Source: Dastarcus helophoroides
Taxonomy: Eukaryota; Arthropoda; Insecta; Coleoptera; Bothrideridae
NCBI GenBank assembly: GCA_028583605.1
Contig: CM053331.1
Location: 39,408,283 to 39,472,282 of the forward strand
Reading direction: 5' to 3'
Length of the DNA stretch: 64,000 bases
The position numbers and the translations under genes were made by a program. Below, in pieces: positions 32,870 through 46,264 of the stretch (positions are counted from its first letter, which is position 1; each line of letters opens with the position of its first letter). The notes under the pieces are model-generated. The model ran no database searches. It was not told the DNA's origin and worked only from the letters and a program-made list of their open reading frames with translations.

Positions 32870-35800
32870 GAAGTTTTTCAAAATTACAGAAAAGAGTGGA
32901 AATTTTGGGAACAAAGTTGAAAATTCGAAAAAAAGCGAATTTCGAGAAAAAAGTCGAAATTTCGAGATTAAAATCGAAATTTTGGGAATTAAAGCCGAAA
33001 TTTTGGGAATCAAAATCGAAATTACGAGATTATAAAGTGAAAATTTCGATTTTACTTTTGGTATTTTGAAAAAACAACTACATTTTGAGAAGAGTTGAAA
33101 TTTTGAGAAATAAGTTGAAAAGTTGAGAAAAAAGTCCAAATTTCGAGATCAGTGTCAAAATTTCGACTTTAATCTTGGGATTTCGAGAAGAAGTCTAAAT
33201 GTTGAGAAGAAAGGCGAAATTTTGAGAAAACACTTGAAAAGTCGAGAAAAAAATGGAAATTTTGAGAAAAAAGTCGAAATTTCGAGATTAAAATCGAAAT
33301 TTTGGGAATTAAAGCTGAAATTTTGGGAATCAAAATCGAAATTACGAGATTATAAAGAGAAAATGTCGATTCTAATCTTGGTATTTTGAAAAAAGAACTA
33401 AATTCTGAGAAGAGGGTCGAAATTTCGAGAAATAAGTTAAAAAGTCGAGAAAAAAATCGAAATTTCGAAATCAGTGTCAAAATTTCAACTTTAATCTTGG
33501 GATTTCGAGAAGAAGTCTAAATGTTGAGAAGAAAGTCAAAATCTTATGAAAACAGTTGAAAAGTCGAGAAAAAAGTGGGAATTTCGAGAAAAAAGTTAAA
33601 ATTTCGAGATTAAAATCGAAATTTTGGGAATTAAAGCCGAAATTTGAGAATCAAGATCGAAATTACGAGATTATAAAGTAAAAATTTCGATTTTAATCTT
33701 GGTATTTTGAAAAAAGAACTAAATTTTGAGAAGAGGGTCGAAATTTCGAGAAATAAGTTAAAAAGTCGAGAAAAAAATCGAAATTTCGAAATCAGTGTCA
33801 AAATTTCAACTTTAATCTTGGGATTTCGAGAAGAAGTCTAAATGTTGAGAAGAAAGGCGAAATTTTGAGAAAACATTTGAAAAGTCGAGAAAAAAATGGA
33901 AATTTTGAGAAAAAAGTCGAAATTTCGAGATTAAAATGGAAATTTTGCGAATTAAAGCCGAGATTTTGGGAATCAAAATCGAAATTACGAGATTATAAAG
34001 TAAAAATGTCAATTTTAATCCTGATCCTTTGAAAAAAACAACTAAATTTTGAGAAGAGAGTTGAAATTTTGGGAAAAGAATTGAAAAATCGTGAGAAAAG
34101 TCGAAATTTCGAGATCAGTGTCAAAATTTCGACTTTAATCTTGGGATTTCCGAGAAGCAGTCTAAATTTCGAGAAGAAAGTCGAAATCTTATGAAAACAG
34201 TTGAAAAGTCGAGAAAAAAGTGGGAATTTCGAGAAAAAGTCGAAAATTCGATATTAAAAGCGAAATTTTAGTAATTAAAGCCGAAATTTTGGGAATCAAA
34301 ATCGAAATTTCGAAATTATAAAGTCAAAATTTCGATTTTGATTTTGGTTTTTTTATAAAAGGGACTAAATTTCGAGAAGAGAGTCGAAATTTCGAGAAAT
34401 AAGTTCAAAAATTGAGAAAAAGGTCGAAATTTCGAGATCAATGTCAAAATTTCGACTTTAATCTTTCGGATTTCGAGAAGCAGTCTAAATTTCGAGAAGA
34501 AAGTCGAAATTTTGAGAAAACAGTTGAAAAGTGGACAAAAAAGTGGAAATTTCGAGAAAAAAGTGAAAATTTCAAGAAAAAAGTCGAAATTTCGAGATTA
34601 AAATCGAAATTTTGGGAATTAAAGCCGAAATTTTGGGAATCAAAATTGGAATTTCGAGATTATAAAGTGAAAATTTCGATTTTAATCTTGGTATTTTGAA
34701 AAAAGAACTAAATTTTGAGAAGAGGGTCGAAATTTCGAGAAATAAGTTAAAAAGTCGAGAAAAAATCGAAATTTCGAAATCAGTGTCAAAATTTCAACTT
34801 TAATCTTGGGATTTCGAGAAGCAGTCTAAATTTCGAGAAGAAAGTCGAAATCTTACTGAAAACAGTTGAAAAGTCGAGAAAAAAGTGGGAATTTCGAGAA
34901 AAAAGTCGAAATTTCGAGATTAAAATCGAAATTTTGGGAATTAAAGCCGAAATTTTGGGAATCAAAATCGAAATTACGAGATTATAAAGTGAAAATTTCG
35001 ATTTTAATCTTGGTATTTTGAAAAAAGAACTAAATTTTGAGAAGAGAGTCGAAATTTTGAGAAATAAGTTGAAAAGTTGAGAAAAAAGTCGAAATTTCGA
35101 GATCAGTGTCAAAATTTCGACTTTAATCTTGGGATTTCGAGAAGCAGCTCTAAATTTCGAGAAGAAAGTCGAAATCTTATGAAAACAGTTGAAAAGTCGA
35201 GAAAAAAGTGGGAATTTCGAGAAAAAAGTCGAAATTTCGAGATTAAAATCGAAATTTTGCGAATTAAAGCCGAAATTTTGGGAATCAAAATTGAAATTAC
35301 GAAGATTATAAAGTGAAAATTTCGATTTTAATTCTTGGTATTTTAAAAAAACAACTAAATTTTGAGAAGAGAGTCGAAATTTTGAGAAATAAGTTGAAAA
35401 ATTAAGAAAAAAGTCGAAATTTCGAGATCAGTGTCAAAATTTCGACTTTAATCTTGGGATTTCGAGAAGCAGTCTAAATTTCGAGAAGAAAGTCGAAATC
35501 TTATGAAAACAGTTGAAAAGTCGAGAAAAAAGTGGGAATTTCGAGAAAAAAGTCGAAATTTCGAGATTAAAATCGAAATTTTGGGAATTAAAGCCGAAAT
35601 TTTGGGAATCAAAATCGAAATTACGAGATTATAAAGTGAAAATTTCGATTTTAATCTTGGTATTTTAAAAAAACAACTAAATTTTGAGAAATAAGTTGAA
35701 AAATTGAGAAAAAAGTCGAAATTTCGAGATCAGTGTCAAAATTTCGACTTTAATCTTGGGATTTCGAGAAGCAGTCTAAATTTCGAGAAGAAAGTCGAAA

Positions 35801-38800
35801 TCTTATGAAAACAGTTGAAAAGTCGAGAAAAAAGTGGGAATTTCGAGAAAAAAGTCGAAATTTCGAGATTAAAATCGAAATTTTGGGAATTAAAGCCGAA
35901 ATTTTGGGAATCAAAATCGAAATTACGAGATTATAAAGTGAAAATGTCGATTCTAATCTTCGGTATTTTAAAAAAACAACTAAATTTTGAGAAGAGAGTC
36001 GAAATTTTGAGAAATAAGTTGAAAAATTGAGAAAAAAGTCGAAATTTCGAGATCAGTGTCAAAATTTCGACTTTAACCTTGGGATTTCGAGAAGCAGTCT
36101 AAATTTCGAGAAGAAAGTCGAAATCTTATGAAAACAGTTGAAAAGTCGAGAAAAAAGTGGGAATTTCGAGAAAAAAGTCGAAATTTCGAGATTAAAATCC
36201 GAAATTTTGGGAATTAAAGCCGAAATTTTGGGAATCAAAATCGAAATTACGAGATTATAAAGTGAAAATTTCGATTTTAATTCTTGGTATTTTGAAAAAA
36301 ACAACTAAATTTTGAGAAGAGAGTCGAAATTTTGAGAAATAAGTTGAAAAATTGAGAAAAAAGTCGAAATTTCGAGACCAGTGTCAAAATTTCGACTTTA
36401 ATCTTGAGATTTCGAGAAGCAGTCTAAATTTCGAGAAGAAAGTCGAAATCTTATGAAAACAGTTGAAAAGTCGAGAAAAAAGTGGGAATTTCGAGAAAAA
36501 AGTCGAAATTTCGAGATTAAAATCGAAATTTTGGGAATTAAAGCCGAAATTTTGGGAATCAAAATCGAAATTACGAGATTATAAAGTGAAAATGTCGATT
36601 TTAATCTTGGTATTTTGAAAAAAGGACTAAATTTCATGAAGAGAGTAGAAATTTCGAGAAATAAGTTGAAAAGTCCAAGAAAAAGTTCAAATTTCAAGAT
36701 CAATGTTAAAATTTTGACTTCAATCTTTCGAGAAGAAATCTAAATTTCGAGAAGAAAGTCGAAATTTTGAGAAAACAGTTGAAAAGTCGAGAAAAAAGTG
36801 GAAATTTCGAGAAAAAAGTCGAAATTTCGAGATTAAAATCGAAATTTTGGGAATTAAAGCCGAAATTTTGGGAATCAAAATCGAAATTACGAGATTATAA
36901 AGGGAAAATTTCGATTTTAATCTTGGTATTTTGAAAAAACAACTAAATTTTGAGAAGAGAGTCGAAATTTTGAGAAATAAGTTGAAAAATTAAGAAAAAA
37001 GTCGAAATTTCGAGATCAGTGTCAAAATTTCGACTTTAATCTTGGGATTTCGAGAAGCAGTCTAAATTTCGAGAAGAAAGTCGAAATCTTATGAAAACAG
37101 TTGAAAAGTCGAGAAAAAAGTGGGAATTTCGAGAAAAAAGTCGAAATTTCGAGATTAAAATCGAAATTTTGGGAATTTAAGCCGAAATTTTGGGAATCAA
37201 AATCGAAATTACGAGATTATAAAGTGAAAATTTCGATTTTAATCTTGGTATTTTAAAAAGAGCAACTAAATTTTGAGAAATAAGTTGAAAAATTGAGAAA
37301 AAAATTCGAAATTTCGAGATCAGTGTCAAAATTTCGACTTTAAGCTTGGGATTTCGAGAAGCAGTCTAAATTTCGAGAAGAAAGTCGAAATTTTGAGAAA
37401 ACAGTTGAAAAGTCGAGAAAAAAGTGGGAATTTCGAGAAAAAAGTCGGAATTTTAACAAAAAATACGAGATTAAAATCCAAATTTTGGAAATTAAAGCTT
37501 AAATTTGGGGAATCAAAATCGAAATTACAAGATTATAAAGTGAAAATTTCGATTTTAATTCTTGGTATTTTAAAAAAACAACTAAATTTTGAGAAGAGAG
37601 TAGAAATTTTGAGAAATAAGTTGAAAAATTGAGAAAAAAATTCGAAATTTCGAGATCAGTGTCAAAATTTCGACTTTAAGCTTGGGATTTCGAGAAGCAG
37701 TCTAAATTTCGAGAAGAAAGTCGAAATCTTATGAAAACAGTTGAAAAGTCGAGAAAAAAGTGGGAATTTCGAGAAAAAAGTCGAAATTTCGAGATTAAAA
37801 TCGAAATTTTGGGAATTAAAGCCGAAATTTTGGGAATCAAAATCGAAATTACGAGATTATAAAGTGAAAATTTCGATTTTAATCTTGGTCTTTTGAAAAA
37901 ACAACTAAATTTTGAGAAGAGAGTCGAAATTTTGAGAAATAAGTTGAAAAATTGAGAAAAAAGTCGAAATTTCGAGATCAGTGTCAAAATTTCGACTTTA
38001 ATCTTTCGGATTTCGAGAAGCAGTCTAAATTTCGAGAAGAAAGTCGAAATCTTATGAAAACAGTTGAAAAGTCGAGAAAAAAGTGGGAATTTCGAGAAAA
38101 AAGTCGAAATTTCGAGATTAAAATCGAAATTTTGGGAATTAAAGCCGAAATTTTGGGAATCAAAATCGAAATTACGAGATTATAAAGTGAAAATTTCGAT
38201 TTTAATCTTGGTATTTTAAAAAAACAACTAAATTTTGAGAAGAGAGTCGAAATTTTGAGAAATAAGTTGAAAAATTGAGAAAAAAGTCGAAATTTCGAGA
38301 TCAGTGTCAAAATTTCGACTTTAATCTTGGGATTTCGAGAAGCAGTCTAAATTTCGAGAAGAAAGTCGAAATCTTATGAAAACAGTTGAAAAGTCGAGAA
38401 AAAAGTGGGAATTTCGAGAAAAAAGGTCGAAATTTCGAGATTAAAATCCGAAATTTTGGGAATTAAAGCCGAAATTTTGGGAATCAAAATCGAAATTACG
38501 AGATTATAAAGTGAAAATTTCGATTTTAATTCTTGGTATTTTGAAAAAAACAACTAAATTTTGAGAAGAGAGTCGAAATTTTGAGAAATAAGTTGAAAAA
38601 TTGAGAAAAAAGTCGAAATTTCGAGACCAGTGTCAAAATTTCGACTTTAATCTTGAGATTTCGAGAAGCAGTCTAAATTTCGAGAAGAAAGTTGAAATCT
38701 TATGAAAACAATTGAAAAGTCGAGAAAAAAGTGGGAATTTCGAGAAAAAAGTCGAAATTTCGAGATTAAAATCGAAATTTTGGGAATTAAAGCCGAAATT

Positions 38801-41800
38801 TTGGGAATCAAAATCGAAATTACGAGATTATAAAGTGAAAATTTCGATTTTAATCTTGGTATTTTGAAAAAAGAACTAAATTTTGAGAAGAGAGTCGAAA
38901 TTTTGAGAAATAAGTTGAAAAGTTGAGAAAAAAGTCGAAATTTCGAGATCAGTGTCAAAATTTCGACTTTAATCTTGGGATTTCGAGAAGCAGTCTAAAT
39001 TTCGAGAAGAAAGTCGAAACTTTATGAAAACAGTTGAAAAGTCGAGAAAAAAGTGGGAATTTCGAGAAAAAGGTCGAAATTTCGAGATTAAAATCGAAAT
39101 TTTGGGAATTTAAGCCGAAATTTTGGGAATCAAAATCGAAATTACGAGATTATAAAGTGAAAATTTCGATTTTATCTTGGTATTTTGAAAAAAACAACTA
39201 AATTTTGAGAAGAGAGTTAGAAATTTTGAGAAATAAGTTGAAAAATCGAGAAAAAAATCGAAATTTCGAAATCAGTGTCAAAATTTCAACTTTAATCGTG
39301 GGATTTCGAGAAGAAGTCTAAATGTTGAGAAGAAAGGCGAAATTTTGAGAAAACATTTGAAAGGTCGAGAAAAAAATGGAAATTTTGAGAAAAAAGTCGA
39401 AATTTTAAGAAAAAAGTCGAAATTTCGAGATTAAAATGGAAATTTTGCGAATTAAAGCCGAGATTTTGGGAATCAAAATCGAAATTACGAGATTATAAAG
39501 TGAAAATTTCGATTTTAATCTTGGTCTTTTGAAAAAACAACTAAATTTTGAGAAGAGAGTTCGAAATTTTGAGAAATAACTTGAAAAATTGAGAAAAAAT
39601 TCGAAATTTCGAGATCAGTGTCAAAATTTCGACTTTAATCTTGGATTTCGAGAAGCAGTCTAAATTTCGAGAAGAAAGTCGAAATCTTATGAAAACAGTT
39701 GAAAAGTCGAGAAAAAAGTCGAAATTTCAAGAAAAAAGTCGAAATTTCGAGATTAAAATCGAAATTTTGCGAATTAAAGCCGAGATTTTGGGAATCAAAA
39801 TCGAAATTACGAGATTATAAAGTGAAAATGTCGATTCTAATCTTCGTATTTTAAAAAACAACTAAATTTCGAGAAGAGAGTCGAAATTTCGAAAAATAAG
39901 TTGAAAAATCGAGAAAAAGGCGAAATTTCGAGATCAGTGTCAAAATTTCGACTTTAATCTTGGGATTTCGAGAAGAAGTCTAAATTTTGAGAAGAAAGTC
40001 GAAATTTTGAGAAAACACTTGAAAAGTCGAAAAAAAAGTGGGAATTTCGAGAAAAAAGACGAAATTTCGAGATTAAAATCCAAATTTTGGGAATTAAAGC
40101 CGAAATTTTGGGAATCAAAATCGAAATTTCAAGATTATAAAGTCAAAATTTCGATATTAATCTTGGTATTTTAAAAAAAGGACTAAATTTCGAGAAGAGA
40201 GTCGAAATTTCGAGAAATAAGTTGAAAAGTCGAGAAAAAAGTCGAAATTTCGAGATCAGTGTCAAAATTTCGACTTTAATCTTGGGATTTCGAGAAGAAG
40301 TCTAAATTTCGAGAAGAAAGTCGAAATTTTGAGAAAACAGTTGAAAAGTCGAGAAAAAAGTGGAAATTTCGAGAAAAAAGTCGAAATTTCAAGATTAAAA
40401 TCGAAATTTTGGGAATTAAAGCCGAAATTTGGGGAATCAAAATCGAAATTACGAGATTATAAAGTGAAAATGTCGATTTTAATCTTGGTCTTTTGAAAAA
40501 AACAACTAAATTTTGAGAAGAAAGTTGAAATTTTGAGAAATAAGTTGAAAAATTGAAGAAAAAGTCGAAATTTCGAGATCAGTGTCAAAATTTCGACTTT
40601 AATCTTTCGGATTTCGAGAAGCAGTCTAAATTTCGAGAAGAAAGTCGAAATTTTATGAAAACAGTTGAAAAGTCGAGAAAAAAGTGGGAATTTCGAGAAA
40701 AAAGTTAAAATTTCGAGATTAAAATCGAAATTTTGGGAATTAAAGCCGAAATTTTGGGAATCAAAATCGAAATTACGAGATTATAAAGTCAAAATTTCGA
40801 TTTTAATCTTGGTATTTTGAAAAAAGAACTAAATTTTGAGAAGAGGGTCGAAATTTCGAGAAATAAGTTGAAAAGTCGAGAAAAAAGTCGAAATTTCGAA
40901 ATCAGTGACAAAATTTCGACTTTAATCTTGGGATTTCGAGAAGAAGTCTAAATTTCGAGAAGAAAGTCGAAATTTTGAGAAAACAGTTGAAAAGTCGACA
41001 AAAAAGTGGAAATTTCGAGAAAAAAGTCGAAATTTCGAGATTAAAATCGAAATTTTGGGAATTAAAGCCGAAATTTTGGGAATCAAAATTGAAATTTCGA
41101 GATTAAAGTCAAGAAAATTTCGATATTAATCTTGGTATTTTGAAAAAAGGACTAAATTTCGAGAAGAGGGTGGAAATTTCGAGAAATAAGTTGAAAAGTC
41201 GAGAAAAAAGTCGAAATTTCGAAATCAGTGACAAAATTTCGACTTTAATCTTGGGATTTCGAGAAGAAGTCTAAATTTTGAGAAGAAAGTCGAAACCTTA
41301 TGAAAACAGTTGAAAAGTCGAGAAAAAAGTCGAAATTTCAAGAAAAAAGTCGAAATTTCGAGATTAAAATCGAAATTTTGGAAATTAAAGCCGAAATTTG
41401 GGGAATCAAAATCGAAATTACGGGATTATAAAGTGAAAACTTCGATTTTAATCTTGGTCTTTTGAAAAAAACAACTAAATTTTGAGAAGAGAGTTGAAAT
41501 TTCGAGAAATAAGTTGAAAAATTGAGAAAAAAGTCGAAATTTCGAGATCAGTGTCAAAATTTCGACTTTAATCTTGGGATTTCGAGAAGCAGTCTAAATT
41601 TCGAGAAGAAAGTCGAAATCTTATGAAAACAGTTGAAAAGTCGAGAAAAAAGTGGAAATTTCGAGAAAAAAGTCGAAATTTCGAGATTAAAATCCAAATT
41701 TTGGGAATTAAAGCTGAAATTTTGGTAATCAAAATCGAAATTTCAAGATTATAAAGTCAAAATTTCGATTTTAATCTTGGTATTTTAAAAAAAGGACTAA

Positions 41801-43180
41801 ATTTTGAGAAGAGGGTCGAAATTTCGAGAAATAAGTTGAAAAGTCGAAAAAAACGTGGAAATTTCGAGATCAGTGTCAAAATTTTGACTTTAGTCTTGGG
41901 ATTTCGCGAAGAAGTCTAAATTTCGAGAAGAAAGTCGAAATTTTGAGAAAACAGTTGAAAAGTCGAGAAAAAAGTGGAAATTTCGAGAAAAAAGTCGAAA
42001 TTTCAAGATTAAAATCGAAATTTTGGGAATTAAAGCCGAAATTTTGGGAATCAAAATCGAAATTACGAGATTATAAAGTGAAAATGTCGATTTTAATCTT
42101 GGTCTTTTGAAAAAACAACTAAATTTTGAGAAGAAAGTTGAAATTTTGAGAAATAAGTTGAAAAATTGAGAAAAGTCGAAATTTCGAGATCAGTGTCAAA
42201 ATTTCGACTTTAATCTTTCGGATTTCGAGAAGAAATCTAAATTTCGAGAAGAAAGTCGAAATTTTGAGAAAACAGTTGAAAAGTCGAGAAAAAAGTGGAA
42301 ATTTCGAGAAAAAAGTCGAAATTTCGAGATTAAAATCGAAATTTTGGGAATTAAAGCCGAAATTTTGGGAATCAAAATTGGAATTTCGAGATTATAAAGT
42401 GAAAATTTCGATTTTAATCTTGGTATTTTGAAAAGAGCAACTAAATTTTGAGAAATAAGTTGAAAAATTGAGAAAAAAGTCGAAATTTCGAGATCAGTGT
42501 CAAAATTTCGACTTTAATCTTGGGATTTCGCGAAGAAGTCTAAATTTCGAGAAGAAAGTCGAAATTTTGAGAAAACAGTTGAAAAGTCGAGAAAAAAGTG
42601 GGAATTTCGAGAAAAAGGTCGAAATTTCGAGATTAAAATCGAAATTTTGGGAATTAAAGCCGAAATTTTGGGAATCAAAATCGAAATTTCGAGATTATAA
42701 AGTCAAAATTTCGATTTTAATTTTGGTATTTTGAAAAAAACAACTAAATTTTGAGAAGAGAGTTGAAATTTTGAGAAATAAGTTGAAAAATTGAGAAAAA
42801 AGTCGAAATTTCGAGATCAGTGTCAAAATTTCGACTTTAATCTTGGGATTTCGAGAAGCAGTCTAAATTTCGAGAAGAAAGTCGAAACCTTATGAAAACA
42901 ATTGAAAAGTCGAGAAAAAAGTGGGAATTTCGAGAAAAAAGTCGAAATTTCGAGATTAAAATCGAAATTTTGGGAATTAAAGCCGAAATTTTGGGAATCA
43001 AAATCGAAATTACGAGATTATAAAGTGAAAATTTCGTTTTTAATCTTGGTCTTTTGAAAAAACAACTAAATTTTGAAAAGAGAGTTGAAATTTTGAGAAA
43101 TAAGTTGAAAAATTGAAAAAAAAGTCGAAATTTCGAGATCAGTGTCAAAATTTCGACTTTAATCTTGGGATTTCGAGAAA
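32870..43180. repeat. satellite family 3, ~322-bp unit, about 32 copies
   Basis: GATCAGTGTCAAAATTTCG recurs about every 320 bp (for example near 33147, 35102, 35427, 35729, 36051). Some copies lack ~20-25 bp. Each unit is built of 17-20-bp pieces around TCGAAATTTCGAG and TCGAAATTTTGGGAAT, so the array is nested. Copies in 34.8-39.2 kb are the most uniform; the edges are more diverged. The many 60-108-codon ORFs on both strands repeat with the unit and are artefacts. Confidence 0.95.
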
Positions 43181-43518
43181 CATGTTTTGAAAATTCCGTT
43201 TTGTTGTGTCAATACATTGACCTTTTTCTGGAAGTTTCGAGTCGTCTTCGTGAAATTTTGATTTTTCAAAAAAACGTTTTGCTCCAAAATTTAATTTTCG
43301 ATGATTAATGAAAATTTTGCCAAATATTTCAAGAGAAGATTAAACTAGATATGGAAAACAGCCTAAGCCTAGATCACGTGAAGAGATGTCTTAGTTTAAT
43401 TTTTTCAAAATGTTCGTCCTTTATACAAATACTTTCGCTTTCACTCGTATTACTATTCGAAATTCGACGGTTGACATCGTGATGATTGTTCCAAAAATTA
43501 CCCCCGCACCTAAATAAA
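43181..43518. other. 3' flank of the receptor kinase gene
   Basis: Unique sequence downstream (minus strand) of the kinase stop codon. I see no canonical AATAAA on the minus strand; ATTAAA variants occur near 43394. Confidence 0.4.
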
Positions 43519-43668
43519 TCAGTCTGTAGGGATAAAATCCCTATTGTAGTGGGCCAAAAACGTATAGATCTGCTTAAACGTCGGCCGTTGCTCCTCGTCC
43601 CTTTTCCAGCATCGCAACATGACGTCGTAAATTTCAGGCGAACATATCGTCGGTTTGTTCAGAAGTAC
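43519..43668 (-). CDS. Ddr: discoidin domain receptor tyrosine kinase, last exon
   Basis: Minus-strand exon after TTTTCCGTTTCAG (43669-43681), 49 codons plus TGA (43519-43521). It encodes the end of a tyrosine kinase C-lobe: PTICSPEIYDVMLRCWKRD, then EEQRPTFKQI, the subdomain XI Cys-Trp...Arg-Pro-Thr/Ser-Phe signature, and a short tail ending DFIPTD. The protein would be a collagen-binding membrane receptor signalling through cytoplasmic kinase activity. With the exon at 43811-43960, the IC-P-x-x-I/V-Y-x-L/V-ML-x-CW pattern fits discoidin domain receptors better than other tyrosine kinases. The intron between them is 142 bp. The upstream exons (N-lobe, HRD and DFG motifs) are not found in the 15 kb before the titin-like block, so the gene must have a very large repeat-filled intron or be a fragment. 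Confidence 0.85.
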   Translation of the reverse strand, partial: VLLNKPTICSPEIYDVMLRCWKRDEEQRPTFKQIYTFLAHYNRDFIPTD

Positions 43669-43810
43669 CTGAAACGGAAAACCGCTTAACAAAGATAAAA
43701 ATTTCAAGTGCGTCGTCGAACGCCAGTAAAACGTTCCATCTGCTAAGTTTTACGGTGCAGTTTGCGTGTTTATCCCTATCAATTGCACTTTGGAGTGCAC
43801 GTTTGATTAC

Positions 43811-43960
43811 CTGCAGCTCGCCCCCGTAGAACATGTGCTCGGCGTTCTGGATGACCTTTTCATTGGTTAGTACGGCGAAGGGGCGCTCGAGGGCGAAACC
43901 TAGAATCTCCCACAGGGTGACGGCGAAGGCCCACACGCTGCTCGAACAGGAGTAACGGTC
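43811..43960 (-). CDS. Ddr: discoidin domain receptor tyrosine kinase, penultimate exon
   Basis: A 50-codon, phase-0 exon between TATCTTTCAG and GTAATC on the minus strand. It reads DRYSCSSSVWAFAVTLWEIL, then NEKVIQNAEHMFYGGELQ. This is kinase subdomain IX-X; VWAF-x-VTLWE and the EQ/EKVI-x-N-x-E stretch are typical of discoidin domain receptors. The codon where kinases keep a nearly invariant Asp (S-D-V-W) is AGC, Ser, here. That Asp normally holds the catalytic loop, so activity may be altered, unless this reflects an error or a family habit I cannot check. GC-rich, unlike its surroundings. It splices in frame to 43519-43668. Confidence 0.85.
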
Positions 43961-46264
43961 CTGAAAGATAGACGTTGGCACTAAAACTGTTGTTGCATTT
44001 TTTCTCCAAGTTTGGATATTTGTCTTAACATTTTAGTTTTTTCAATACCTGTAGATTTTTTTTCAAAATTTAGAGTTGAAAATTCGCGAGTTTGTTATAT
44101 TTTTTCATGCTTTTTTTAAATGTTCTCTTTGTTCGTACTGCAACTTGATTTTTCTAATTTTCTTTTAATCTTGAAATTAAGAATTTATCATGCAAAAAAA
44201 AGAATTTCCAGTTGAAAGTTTTATTTCAAAGTTGAACGTTTAGAATTGTTACTGAATTCGAAAATTCGTCTAACCCTTCATCGGCTATTTGTAATTTTTT
44301 TTAGTCTCAATTGTTTTGGCTTTAAAGCTAAACTGCCAAGTTTATTCTGGAAAAAGTTGGTCAAATTTTAAGGTTAAAGTCTTTCGAAGTTGAATATAAT
44401 TTCCAATCAAGTTCCTTCTAAAAATTTTCTTTGGTTACAAAAAGTGTACATTTCAAAAAGGAAGATATTAAATTTTTAAAAATTGGGGATTAAAAGTCGA
44501 AGTTTCTAGTTTAATGTTGAGGTTTTCAGGTCAAGCTGAAAGTTGAAGAAATAAGAACTCTTGAAAAAGTCAATTTTGAAAGAAACCTAACATTTTCAAA
44601 TTGTCATTTTTTTAAATTTGTCGTATATCTTTCGACCTTAATACTTGACGTGTTTTTGAGTTTGAGGCAGGTTGCCATAAATTCTGTTAACAAGGAAGAA
44701 TTTTACGAGTTATTTTATTTTTTATTTTATTAGCATTAGATTAACATTTCTCGCTTTAAAATCACCTTAAATGGAAATAGTTTTGATGATGATTAAGCTA
44801 AAGGGTTTTTTATATAGTTCAGGTATCATATTATCGATTCAATATCTGAGGTAAACATGGATATGATTAATAAATATATTTTAATTAAACTTTATCAGAT
44901 TGTAGTGCAAAAACAATGCAATTTGCTGATTAGATGCAGAATAGAGGAACATTTTTAGATTAATTAAATATCGATATATATCGCAACTATCCATTGTTTT
45001 ATTTAAATATTGTCCTGGTGTAATAGAGTTTGGTGTATAAGGGAAGAAGCTAGAAAAAAAATAAAGAAAAAGGTAAGATCAACTTCCTAATAATTAAAAT
45101 AAGATAAATAAGAATATGAATCGTAGAATTCAGAATAGAACATGAAATAATCAAATCTAATATTAACAATAAAAAAGAAACTAACTTTTCCTGGAAGCCT
45201 TTTGTCTTTTTTATATATATGACAAACCAACCATTTACCTGTTTAGGTTAGGCTCTAAATTTTCACTAGACAAAATGCAGTTTACCAAAATAAAAATATT
45301 TCTAACTCTTGGTTTCTTTCTCAAACTATTTTCCTTTTTTTTTTTTTTTGAGGGAGGATTTTGTGTGCTAAAATTTGGATTTTAAACCTGAATTTTGAAG
45401 ATGTATGACTTGTTCAAATTCAAATGGAATTTCTAAAATCGAAATTTTGAAATTTTACGAAAGTAAAATCAGACCAACAAATTCATGATTTTTTTTTTAA
45501 GAAACGCTCGCTTTTTCTGACATTTTAACTTGTTTAGAGTTAAAGTTGAAATTTGGGAACAAGGCGGCAAGAATAAATGGAGTTTTTTTTAGAAATGTTC
45601 GTTTTTTTCTGGAAATTACAAATTTCAAAAATCAAAACCAAAACTAGCTTAAAGTTTAAACTTTGAGATCCGAGAAGAAGGAAAAAAAATCGAAAAAGTT
45701 TCGAATTTACATTCAAATTTTACGGGTAAAATTTAATATTTCAAAAACGAGTTTACGATTTAAAAAAAATTGAGAAATTTAGAATTTCTTCTGAAAATTT
45801 CGATTTTTATTTTCTTAGAATTTCGTTGCTATTGAAAGCTTGTCTTTTTTCCTCAACATTTATTTTACTAAAAATTTCGGGAATACAGTTTTTAAATTTC
45901 AATCATTTTAATGAAAATTTTGTATTTTTGTCGCCATTTATCATTTCTAAAATTTGTTTAACTTTGGTCTCCACATTTTTTGTTTTCATTCAGTTTTTTG
46001 TATTCTCACAATTTCTGTTTTGTTCTCAAATTCTAATTTTCCCTATGGACAGATAATTCGACTTTTTTGTATTTTAATATTCTTCTTAAAAATAAGATTT
46101 CGAAGTTGAAACGAATTTATACCGCAAAATTTCGGATATTTCAAGAAATATCAATTTCTTTCCAAAATTTTGCTTTTTATTGATACTTTCCCAAAGAAAT
46201 TTTGATTTTAAATTTAATGACATTAAAATTTCAGAAAAGTTTATCAAAGGCTTATAAAGATATA
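43961..46264. other. AT-rich intron, no exon seen
   Basis: Upstream (minus strand) of the kinase exons. No kinase motif was found on the minus strand. A plus-strand ORF at 45826-46056 is Phe/Leu-rich and looks like chance. Confidence 0.5.

Noticed and set aside
32861..43148. About twenty ORFs of 66-108 codons
   Set aside because: Repeated with the ~322-bp satellite on both strands; no independent support.
43619..43707. Kinase ORF read through the 142-bp intron as one exon
   Set aside because: The two kinase exons are in different frames and have clear splice sites; the frame between them reads non-kinase sequence.
45826..46056. 76-codon Phe/Leu/Ile-rich ORF, membrane-like
   Set aside because: T-rich DNA gives such ORFs by chance; no splice signals or similarity.
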